The notes below the pieces were generated by a model, which saw only the letters and a list, made by a program, of their open reading frames with translations, ran no database searches and was not told the origin of the DNA. A stretch of DNA of 40,119 nucleotides from Candidatus Woesearchaeota archaeon (GTDB lineage Archaea > Nanobdellota > Nanobdellia > Woesearchaeales > GW2011-AR4). Positions 15,081-21,252 of this stretch are shown piece after piece. Positions within the stretch are counted from its first letter, which is position 1. Every line of letters starts with the position of its first letter. The position numbers were made by a program, and so were the translations under genes. The stretch is from positions 1 to 40,119 of the forward strand of contig JADHVE010000002.1 in NCBI GenBank assembly GCA_016784195.1, written 5' to 3'.

Positions 15081-16367
15081 ATGGCAAAAGGTAACCCGCA
15101 TATAAATTTAGTATTCATAGGTCATGTTGATCATGGTAAAAGCACTACTGTAGGTAGATTACTGTTTGATTCTGGTAGTATAAGTGAACAAGCAATGAGA
15201 AAGCTTAAGGACAAAGCAGAAGAGCTGGGAAAGGGAGGCTTTGAATTTGCTTTTGTCATGGACAACTTAAAGGAAGAAAGGGAAAGGGGAGTTACAATTG
15301 ACTTAGCCCATAAAAAGTTTGAAACAACTAAGTATTATTTTACAATCATAGATGCTCCAGGACATAAAGATTTCATCAAGAATATGATTACTGGCGCATC
15401 ACAGGCAGACGCTGGAGTTTTAGTAGTTTCAGCAAACCCAAGCGACGGAGTACAAGCTCAGACTAAGGAGCATATTTTTCTTTCAAAAACACTGGGTGTT
15501 AACCAACTGATAATTGCCATAAACAAGATGGACATGGCAAAATATGCTCAAAAAAGGTTTGATGAAGTAAAAATGCAAGTGGAAACCTTATTGAAGAGTG
15601 TAGGGTACAAACCTGAAGAAATTTCATTCGTTCCAATTGCTTCTTTGCTTGGTGACAATATAACCAAAAAATCAGAGAATATGCCCTGGTACACTGGCAA
15701 GACCCTATTAGATGCATTAGACACATTAAAAGAGCCAGAAAAGCCAACAACTTTGCCATTAAGGCTTCCGATACAGGACGTATATAACATCACAGGTATA
15801 GGTGTTGTTCCTGTTGGCAGAGTTGAAACAGGCGTTATGAAAGTAGGAGACAAAGTAGTTGTTGTGCCTGGAAGGGAAGGCAAAGGCATTCAAGGGGAAT
15901 GTAAGACAATTGAGATGCATCATGAGCAAATGCAACAGGCAGAGCCTGGAGACAATATAGGCTTTAGCGTAAGAGGCATAGGCAAAAAAGACATTGCCCG
16001 TGGTGATGTTTTAGGGCATACAGATAATGTTCCAACTATTGCAACAGAATTCACAGCCCAGATGGTTGTCTTAAATCATCCAACTGTCATAACTGTGGGT
16101 TATACTCCGGTATTCCATATACATACAGCCCAGGTTGCATGCCAGGTAATAGCAATAGAGAAAAAGCTGGATCCAGCAACAGGAGAAACAAAAGAAGAAA
16201 ATCCTGACTTCATCAAGAACGGAGATGCAGCAATTGTCAGGCTAAAGCCGGTTCAGCCAATGGTAATCGAAAAGCAAAAAGATATCCCTCAGATGTCCAG
16301 ATTTGCTATTCGTGACTCAGGTGCAACTGTTGCAGCTGGTATGTGTATTGACTTAGTCAAAAAGTAA
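15081..16367 (+). CDS. tuf: Translation elongation factor 1-alpha
   Basis: 428 aa, the GTPase that brings aminoacyl-tRNA to the ribosome. G1 is GHVDHGKST (14-22), the switch region reads KEERERGVTIDLAHKKFET, G3 is DAPGHKDF, and G4 is NKMD. Domains II and III follow with the usual VGRVETG and QPMVIEKQKDIPQMSRFAIRD blocks. Insertions are of the archaeal/eukaryotic EF-1A kind rather than bacterial EF-Tu. The S10 gene follows 101 bp downstream, the classic archaeal tuf-rpsJ order. Confidence 0.98.
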   Translation: MAKGNPHINLVFIGHVDHGKSTTVGRLLFDSGSISEQAMRKLKDKAEELGKGGFEFAFVMDNLKEERERGVTIDLAHKKFETTKYYFTIIDAPGHKDFIKNMITGASQADAGVLVVSANPSDGVQAQTKEHIFLSKTLGVNQLIIAINKMDMAKYAQKRFDEVKMQVETLLKSVGYKPEEISFVPIASLLGDNITKKSENMPWYTGKTLLDALDTLKEPEKPTTLPLRLPIQDVYNITGIGVVPVGRVETGVMKVGDKVVVVPGREGKGIQGECKTIEMHHEQMQQAEPGDNIGFSVRGIGKKDIARGDVLGHTDNVPTIATEFTAQMVVLNHPTVITVGYTPVFHIHTAQVACQVIAIEKKLDPATGETKEENPDFIKNGDAAIVRLKPVQPMVIEKQKDIPQMSRFAIRDSGATVAAGMCIDLVKK

Positions 16368-16403
16368 TTAATTAAATTATTTTTTATATTTAAAATTAAA
16401 AAA

Positions 16404-16440
16404 CCTCGTTCCGAGGGTCATGATAATTTATTTTATCATG
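16404..16440 (+). other. Two hairpins between tuf and rpsJ
   Basis: CCTCG-TTC-CGAGG (16404-16416) and CATGATAA-TTTATT-TTATCATG (16419-16440) are perfect stems of 5 and 8 bp. They follow a TATA-like TTATATTTAAAA (about 16383-16394). They may attenuate or process the tuf-rpsJ transcript, or lie in the leader of a separate rpsJ mRNA. Confidence 0.5.
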
Positions 16441-16468
16441 TAAGCACGCAAATAACTACCCAAACAAA

Positions 16469-16777
16469 ATGCAGAAAGCAAGAATAAAACTAGCAAGTAT
16501 TGATATCACTAAGGTAAATGATGTCTGCAATTACATAAAAGATATTGCAGAGAAGACCGGGGTAGATATGCGTGGACCTATTCCTTTACCTACTAAAAAG
16601 CTTAAAGTTACCACTAGAAAAAGTCCAGATGGAGAAGGAACAGCAACCTGGGAAAGATTCGAAATGAGGGTCCATAAGCGCTTAATAGATCTTGGATTGG
16701 ATGAACGGGCTCTAAGGCTTGTTATGCGTGTGCCCATTCCAGAAGGACTTAGTATTGAGATTGAGATGATTGAATAA
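16469..16777 (+). CDS. rpsJ: 30S ribosomal protein S10 (uS10)
   Basis: 102 aa, the archaeal length. Characteristic blocks are ARIKLASIDITKVNDVC, then GPIPLPTKKLKVTTRKSPDG (the long loop that reaches the 30S head), FEMRVHKRLIDLG and a C-terminal VRVPIPEGLSIEIEM-like tail. It directly follows EF-1-alpha, as in most archaea. No strong Shine-Dalgarno sequence lies before the ATG, so it may depend on tuf transcription or a leaderless start. Confidence 0.97.
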   Translation: MQKARIKLASIDITKVNDVCNYIKDIAEKTGVDMRGPIPLPTKKLKVTTRKSPDGEGTATWERFEMRVHKRLIDLGLDERALRLVMRVPIPEGLSIEIEMIE

Positions 16778-16779
16778 GG

Positions 16780-17358
16780 CTAAATCTTTTCTAGGATTGT
16801 TATATCATTAAGAGCGCTAATTTTTTTGAATTTAATATTTTTTAAAAATTGAATAATTTTCTCATTATCTAACAAATCAGCTCCTTTATGGATACTATAA
16901 TTACCTTTTTTAGTTAATAATGAAAAAACAGACAATACTTCTTGGGTATTCTGAATTTGCTTTTTTGGATCGAATATTTCTTTTTCCTTTGTTTTGATAA
17001 AATTACAGGAACTAAAAAAATATGCGCTTGCCGTTAAATCAAACCTTTTATTAAAAATTTTATTATGATTATCCAAATTTATCAATTGGTTATCAGCTTC
17101 AACTTCAGCTCCATACAACCTTAATTTTAATATATCCTCTCCCCCAATCTCACATAGTTTTATATCCTGAAGAATTTTTTCCTTTTCAAAGAAATTATTT
17201 ATTTCTCTAAAAGGTTTATTTTCTATTTCATTTAGTCTATTTAGCTCTTTAATTGAAAAACAAACAGCAGCTAAAAGATAATTTCCATAATCAACAGCTT
17301 TATCATTATAGTTTTTATTCAAAACATCAAAGGTGAATTTTCTTTGTTCAAATTCCAT
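16780..17358 (-). CDS. Hypothetical protein, 192 aa
   Basis: No family recognised. The sequence is charged and rich in Lys, Asn, Phe and Ile, mostly helical (YGNYLLAAVCFSIKELNRLN) with a central beta segment (LKLRLYGAEVEADNQLINL). No signal peptide or membrane segment. It is convergent with rpsJ (2 bp apart) and its start lies 76 bp from the tRNA-Ser(GGA) gene on the other strand. A small stand-alone gene between a ribosomal operon and a tRNA could be a later insertion, but base composition does not stand out by eye. Confidence 0.65.
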   Translation of the reverse strand: MEFEQRKFTFDVLNKNYNDKAVDYGNYLLAAVCFSIKELNRLNEIENKPFREINNFFEKEKILQDIKLCEIGGEDILKLRLYGAEVEADNQLINLDNHNKIFNKRFDLTASAYFFSSCNFIKTKEKEIFDPKKQIQNTQEVLSVFSLLTKKGNYSIHKGADLLDNEKIIQFLKNIKFKKISALNDITILEKI

Positions 17359-17434
17359 TTTTTATTTAAATTTACCTGAGTATTTAAAAATTTTCAATTA
17401 AGTTTATAAATGAAAAATAATTCTTTATTATTAA

Positions 17435-17535
17435 GCCGCAGTGGCACAACCTGGTACTGCGCAAGCTTGGAGTTTCAAGCAATGCTAGATAGCTTGTTTC
17501 CTTCGGGATATCCCGGTTCAAATCCGGGCTGCGGC
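17435..17535 (+). tRNA. tRNA-Ser(GGA), class II, one intron
   Basis: Acceptor GCCGCAG/CTGCGGC, T arm CCCGG-TTCAAAT-CCGGG, variable arm TTTCC-TTCG-GGATA (same loop as the tRNA-Ser at 1123). Anticodon stem CAAGC (17462-17466)/GCTTG (17492-17496), anticodon GGA at 17469-17471. An 18-nt intron at 17473-17490 fits the canonical 37/38 position. TTGG can pair with CTAG near the intron end, as a bulge-helix-bulge would need. The mature length is 83 nt. Confidence 0.9.
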
Positions 17536-17546
17536 GTATTACTTTA

Positions 17547-17576
17547 CCAAAACGTGTTTTCGTTTTGGTTTTTCTT
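17547..17576 (+). terminator. Hairpin plus T-run after tRNA-Ser(GGA)
   Basis: CCAAAACG (17547-17554) and CGTTTTGG (17561-17568) form a perfect 8-bp stem, followed by TTTTTCTT. This resembles an intrinsic terminator and lies 11 bp after the tRNA. A second strong hairpin, AGAGGGG/CCCCTCT (17588-17594 with 17604-17610), follows. Confidence 0.65.
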
Positions 17577-17630
17577 GATTTCTAGGCAGAGGGGTCTCAA
17601 AGTCCCCTCTACTCCGACATATATTTTTAA

Positions 17631-17748
17631 TTCCTGTTAAGTTCGTTTCCCATACGAAGTGTGGGAAACCTGAGTCTGCAGAGTAAAATTTGAGTTCCCA
17701 ATAAATTCGAGCCAAAGGCGAGTGTAAATGTCCGAAGGACTAGGGGGT
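17631..17748 (+). repeat. Dispersed intergenic element, copy A
   Basis: Begins TTCCTGTTAAG, then a hairpin GTTTCCCA/TGGGAAAC (17645-17652 with 17662-17669) with TACGAAG in its loop. It ends with the mini-hairpin GTCC-GAA-GGAC followed by TAGGGGG (17730-17747). The middle, including AGTAAAATTT and CCAATA, aligns with copy B near 31930-31970. No protein frame explains it. Confidence 0.5.
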
Positions 17749-17776
17749 TCCGTTCATTCCAAAAAAGATAAAGAAA

Positions 17777-17953
17777 TTATTTTTTAGAGTAAATCATATA
17801 TTCTATTATTAAAGTAAAAATTGGAAATAAAATACTTAAGACAATTGATGTATCTCTTCCGAGAGTTGTTGTTTGTAGAATGAAAAATATAATTAATCCT
17901 AAAGTTATTGTCTGTAATGTTCCAAAGACATAAAATAAGTTTTTGCTTTTCAT
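17777..17953 (-). CDS. Small membrane protein, 58 aa (third of a microprotein operon)
   Basis: Starts MKSKNLFYVFGTLQTIT with a hydrophobic segment LGLIIFFILQ and a second one (IVLSILFPIFTLIIEY), so two membrane helices are likely. Its ATG overlaps the stop of the 51-aa gene upstream as ATGA. Its position as the last of three such genes, all small and all with tandem membrane segments, is the main support. No family recognised. Confidence 0.65.
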   Translation of the reverse strand: MKSKNLFYVFGTLQTITLGLIIFFILQTTTLGRDTSIVLSILFPIFTLIIEYMIYSKK

Positions 17954-18105
17954 TTTTTCTTAAAAAAAGCTTTTTGCATTAAAGGACGTATATTATAACC
18001 TAATCCAAACCCAATAAACAGCATACCAATAAGTTTATTGCTATTTAAAAGTGCAATTCCTACTACAACTAAACCTGCTCCTAATGTTTCTTGCCAATAT
18101 TTCAT
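17950..18105 (-). CDS. Small membrane protein, 51 aa (second of a microprotein operon)
   Basis: MKYWQETLGAGLVVVGIALL, then LIGMLFIGFGLGYNI and a basic tail (KAFFKKK). Two short hydrophobic stretches suggest a membrane hairpin with Gly-rich packing faces. The ATG at 18105 overlaps the upstream TGA and its own TGA overlaps the downstream ATG, so translation should be coupled on both sides. No homologue recognised. Confidence 0.65.
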   Translation of the reverse strand: MKYWQETLGAGLVVVGIALLNSNKLIGMLFIGFGLGYNIRPLMQKAFFKKK

Positions 18106-18281
18106 TTTTCAAAATATCCTCTTGCAATAAAGAATCCAGAAAACACCCCAATACCCACTAAGATTAATCCCGCAGGATTACCTTTAGAAAGCAATATTCC
18201 AATGATTGGCAAAAGTGGAGCAATTCCAAGCATAGCTTTTTTTGGAATAATTATAGATTCTTTTTTTAGTTTTTGGACCAT
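18102..18281 (-). CDS. Small membrane protein, 59 aa (first of a microprotein operon)
   Basis: A basic start (MVQKLKKES) is followed by two hydrophobic stretches, AMLGIAPLLPIIGILL and AGLILVGIGVFSGFFIA, and the end RGYFEK. A TATA box (ATTTAAATACT on the minus strand, about 18305-18316) lies 25-30 bases upstream of the ATG, pointing to a leaderless operon mRNA. The operon runs 18281 to 17777. Function unknown; tandem small helices could form a membrane complex. Confidence 0.65.
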   Translation of the reverse strand: MVQKLKKESIIIPKKAMLGIAPLLPIIGILLSKGNPAGLILVGIGVFSGFFIARGYFEK

Positions 18282-18507
18282 TATTATATCATTTAATCAC
18301 TTAGTATTTAAATTCTTTGACTTAGGAACCTTATCTTTTTTGTTTTATTTTCTAAAAAAGAAAATGGAACTTAACATCAAGTACAAAAACAGCTATTCAA
18401 AAGAGAATCTATTCTAGAAAAATAGAATTAGAGTCTCAAAAAATCTAGGCGAAATAGCGTTTTATAAAGACAATCTTTATATATCCATGCCTCCTTTTAA
18501 ATAGTAT

Positions 18508-18735
18508 GCCGTCAAAAGACGTGCTTTTTTAGCATGTCCGAGAGCATATATTAAGGACACAGACGGTAGAAATCAAGATTCACGAGGACGGTGCCTTTAT
18601 CCGAAAGCACGTTCTAATCATTACTCGCTTGGACTGGGTTCAAAACAGCATATCCCAACATAGTTTAGGCAACCAGCTTAGCTTGGTGGCTCACTACTAA
18701 CACCGGGATACCTGTTGAAAGTCTCAGTCCATGCG
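18508..18735 (+). ncRNA. Unidentified structured RNA, about 230 nt
   Basis: No frame crosses it, and local GC is raised over flanks. Three domains fold cleanly. Domain 1 is closed by GCCGTC (18508-18513)/GACGGT (18562-18567) and holds TGTCC/GGACA (18535-18539 with 18555-18559). Domain 2 is GGAC-G-GTGC (18586-18594)/GCAC-GTTC (18607-18614). Domain 3 is a long irregular hairpin: GGACTG (18631-18636)/CAGTCC (18725-18730), TTCAA/TTGAA, CAG/CTG, and TATCCC (18651-18656)/GGGATA (18705-18710). A TATA box TTTATATA (about 18476-18483) lies 25-30 bp upstream; TTTTTG follows at about 18753. I could not match it to RNase P, SRP or 5S RNA. Confidence 0.6.
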
Positions 18736-18867
18736 TTCTTTAAAAAGTAAAGTTTTTGTAGAGTTCTGAGAAATAGAAAATACTTATAACCTCATGCTAG
18801 ATTCTAACTTGATCAGATGCAACAGTTCATGAAGTGAAAGAGGAACTTAAGTTCTAACCTTATAAAT

Positions 18868-19065
18868 TTAGGTTCCTAAAAATTTGAGCACTTCATAAAC
18901 AAGAAAAGTTGGCCAGATCATCGCTTTCAATAATCCTAAAGCAATATTCCAAAAACCCGTAGCATTTGATATATAATATATTGCTGCACCAATAAAACCC
19001 AGCCCATAAATTGCCCCGCCATTACACATATTATTTAAATCTCGTTTGCATTTTGTTTTCTTCAT
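18868..19065 (-). CDS. Small membrane protein, 65 aa
   Basis: A short cytosolic start (MKKTKCKRDLNNMCNGGA) precedes a hydrophobic segment (IYGLGFIGAAIYYI) and a second (GLLKAMIWPTFLVYEVLKFLG). I recall this type, ending in WPxFLVYExLKFL, as a widespread uncharacterised small protein in uncultivated archaea and bacteria; this is recollection, not a search. GAGGTGAATTAGA before the ATG gives a clear ribosome binding site, unlike the leaderless neighbours. The stop lies 130 bp past the structured RNA, in opposite orientation. Confidence 0.75.
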   Translation of the reverse strand: MKKTKCKRDLNNMCNGGAIYGLGFIGAAIYYISNATGFWNIALGLLKAMIWPTFLVYEVLKFLGT

Positions 19066-19305
19066 TCTAATTCACCTCTTACCTTAATTAGTATACCTAC
19101 TATATAAATTTAATGAGTGATTACATAAACAAACAATATTATTGAAACAACAAAAAATACAATGCCTATATGAGTCAGCTTGTTATACCCATTTAGTTTT
19201 ATAATATTCCAGTAATCACTTACCTTAAGGTATGTTTTAAGAAAATAGTTAACAAAACAAACACAGAAAGAAAGTAATTTATACTTCTTCCCAATCTCTG
19301 TTGTT

Positions 19306-19992
19306 ATGCATCGTGTACAGAAATTATTGAGCAATTATGGGTATTGTTCCAGAAGAAACGCTGAAGAGCTTATTAAACAAGGAAGAGTTAAAGTAAATAA
19401 TAAGCTTATCTCTATTGGCGATAAAGCTTCTGAAAATGATAAGATCTATGTAGATGATAGATTAGTAAAAAAAGAAAAAAAGCTCTATTTTATGTTCAAT
19501 AAGCCAGTAGGCTGTGTTACTGCTTTAACAGATAGGAAATATAAAACAGTGATGGAATATATTGATGTCAAAGAAAGGATATTCCCTATCGGAAGGCTCG
19601 ATTATTTCACCTCAGGATTGCTGTTGTTTACTAATGACGGCGATTTTTCAAATAACATCATACACCCAAGATACGAAATAAAAAAAACTTACATGGTGGG
19701 ATTATACGACTCAATAGACTCAAAAAAGATTTTAATGATTGAAAAAGGAGTAATGCTTGAAGATGGGCTAAGCAGTCCGGCAAAAGTAAGAAAACTAAGA
19801 AGAGATTTAGTCGAAGTAACAATACATGAAGGCAAGAACAGGATATTAAGAAGAATCTTTAAAGAATTAGGCCTAAGGATAAAGTTTTTGAAGAGAATAA
19901 GGATAGGAATGTTAAATCTGGGAGATTTAACTGAAGGAAAATATAGAAAAATAAGCAAAAAAGAAATTGAAAAAATATTTGATTATAATTAA
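19306..19992 (+). CDS. RsuA/RluB-family pseudouridine synthase
   Basis: 228 aa. The N-terminal S4 RNA-binding domain (residues 1-55, RVQKLLSNYGYCSRRNAEEL then GRVKVNN) is joined to the catalytic domain, with the active Asp99 in GRLDYFTSGLLLFTNDG. The family isomerises single uridines in rRNA. It is essentially bacterial and uncommon in archaea, which normally use aCbf5/Pus10/TruD, so transfer from bacteria is likely. TATA-like ATTTATAC (about 19278) lies 25-28 bases before the ATG, so the gene already has an archaeal leaderless promoter. Which rRNA site it modifies cannot be told. Confidence 0.92.
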   Translation: MHRVQKLLSNYGYCSRRNAEELIKQGRVKVNNKLISIGDKASENDKIYVDDRLVKKEKKLYFMFNKPVGCVTALTDRKYKTVMEYIDVKERIFPIGRLDYFTSGLLLFTNDGDFSNNIIHPRYEIKKTYMVGLYDSIDSKKILMIEKGVMLEDGLSSPAKVRKLRRDLVEVTIHEGKNRILRRIFKELGLRIKFLKRIRIGMLNLGDLTEGKYRKISKKEIEKIFDYN

Positions 19993-20064
19993 GCGTGAAA
20001 TGGTCATTGTTGTTTCATTTCATCCAAAAAAATTTATAAACTCCCAACTATTCTCAAATATTCT

Positions 20065-20202
20065 GCTCCCATGGTGTAGTCCGGCCAATCATACTGCCCT
20101 CTCGAGGAGATATTAGATCGGGAAGCGATTTATGACAAGCCAAAGTAAGGCAGTGACCCGGGTTCAAACTGAAAGAAATTTCATGAAAGTCCCGGTGGGA
20201 GC
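20065..20202 (+). tRNA. tRNA-Glu(CTC) with two introns, one in the T loop
   Basis: Acceptor GCTCCCA/TGGGAGC and a D arm reading TGGTGTAGTCCGGCC, typical of archaeal tRNA-Glu. Anticodon stem CTGCC (20094-20098)/GGCAG (20149-20153), anticodon CTC at 20101-20103. Intron 1: 20105-20147 (43 nt, position 37/38). Intron 2: 20169-20189 (21 nt), splitting the T loop TTCAAA|T at 59/60 inside stem CCGGG/CCCGG. Removing both leaves 74 nt, a normal cloverleaf. Borders are inferred by fitting. Confidence 0.88.
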
Positions 20203-20222
20203 ACTTATATCTTATAGAAATT

Positions 20223-20942
20223 CTAAAGCATTCTCTTAACAAATTCAGGCATCATCTTGAGCAGTAAGGCAATTAAAGTCCATCTCTTTGTAATATACAC
20301 TTTCTTCTTCTTTTTCTTTATAGCCTCAAATATCTGCCCTGCAGCTTTCTTCGCGCTTGCAACCCAGAATAATCCTTTTCTGTTCTTAATCATAGGAGTA
20401 TCCACCAAACCCGGAACTATTTCAGTGATATATATCTTCAGCTTTTTATTCACAAGCTTCTGTCTCAGCCCCCTCATATAGTGTGATACAAAAGCTTTTG
20501 ATGCACCATAGGCTGTTGACCTGCAGCTGTGCCTAAGTGCTGCAATAGAAGATATTCCAACAATATGTCCATAACCCTTTTTGGAAAAATATTTAACAGC
20601 AACATTTGCCATAGCAGCAAAACCCCTTATATTGACATTTATAGTTTCATTTTCATTGTCCCACTCAAGCTCAGGATTTTGATAGGAAACAGCTGAATTT
20701 ATAACAATCAAATCCATGCCGTCCATCTCTTTAATCAACTCATTAAGCAGAGCCATAGCTTCTTTTGTTTTGGACACATCAATCCTCTTAGCATGAGTCT
20801 CTGTTGGAATTTCATTTTGCAGCTCAGACAGCAAATTGGCTCTTCTCCCAGCTAACCCCACAATATAATTATTTTTTGCCAGTATTTTTGCTAATTCCCT
20901 GCCCATGCCTGAAGTAGCTCCAATCACAACTGCCTTTTTCAT
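20223..20942 (-). CDS. Short-chain dehydrogenase/reductase
   Basis: 239 aa, the usual SDR length. Cofactor-binding GATSGMG sits at residues 8-14 after the first strand (KKAVVI). The Arg of AGRR (residues about 31-34) suggests NADP preference. NSAV stands for the usual NNAG, Ser of GISSIAAL is in place, and the catalytic YGASK pair is present, followed by EIVPGLVDTPM. The C-terminus has a hydrophobic patch (WTLIALLLKMMPEFVKRML), which may contact a membrane. Substrate unknown. It is convergent with the tRNA-Glu gene, 20 bp away. Confidence 0.9.
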   Translation of the reverse strand: MKKAVVIGATSGMGRELAKILAKNNYIVGLAGRRANLLSELQNEIPTETHAKRIDVSKTKEAMALLNELIKEMDGMDLIVINSAVSYQNPELEWDNENETINVNIRGFAAMANVAVKYFSKKGYGHIVGISSIAALRHSCRSTAYGASKAFVSHYMRGLRQKLVNKKLKIYITEIVPGLVDTPMIKNRKGLFWVASAKKAAGQIFEAIKKKKKKVYITKRWTLIALLLKMMPEFVKRML

Positions 20943-21252
20943 TATATCTTTGGAATATGTCCCCTTTATTAATACTTTTTTAATCTATCAATCTTAAACC
21001 ATTAAATGATATAGTACTATAACTATTATTTGAACACTTTTTTAGTTTTGTTCTTGTGTCCTTTTTTAATTTTTTAAAATTAATAAATAAAAATAAAAAA
21101 ACACAACAAGGTTCACAACTAATTGATATTCTTTTTCTGCTCTATTGGCAATTTTTATTGGTCGATTTTAATGGCATTATTGATATGGGTTTTAATGAAT
21201 TTTTAAACAAAGATTTAAAAAGCAATCAACCTTTTTATTATTCTAAATAAGA
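20943..21252. other. 310-bp AT-rich gap
   Basis: It holds the divergent upstream regions of the dehydrogenase and the lipase-like gene. GATTTAAAAAG at about 21211-21221 is a likely TATA box for the latter. A 64-codon plus-strand frame (21056-21250) is present but has a GTG start, no ribosome binding site and low-complexity composition; I do not count it as a gene. Confidence 0.4.

Noticed and set aside
17588..17610. AGAGGGG/CCCCTCT hairpin with CTCAAAG loop as a split tRNA-Leu anticodon arm
   Set aside because: No D arm or acceptor sequence flanks it, and no partner half is visible in the window. It is more likely a second terminator-like hairpin.
18091..18417. 108-codon plus-strand frame
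   Set aside because: It lies opposite the microprotein operon, lacks a plausible promoter or ribosome binding site, and has low-complexity composition.
18631..18670. GGGTTCAAAA...TCCC as another tRNA T arm with an intron
   Set aside because: No matching acceptor, D or anticodon arm can be assembled around it. The same bases pair better inside the long hairpin of the structured RNA.
18508..18735. Calling the structured RNA RNase P or SRP RNA
   Set aside because: I could not locate the universally conserved RNase P or SRP motifs, and the ends do not pair as a P1 or helix 1 would. Left unnamed.
19110..19334. 74-codon minus-strand frame overlapping the start of the RsuA gene
   Set aside because: It begins inside the RsuA coding region and has no promoter. 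Only its hydrophobic end looks protein-like, and no in-frame internal start supports a shorter gene.
21056..21250. 64-codon plus-strand frame before the lipase-like gene
   Set aside because: GTG start without a ribosome binding site or TATA box at the right distance, and biased composition typical of AT-rich spacer.
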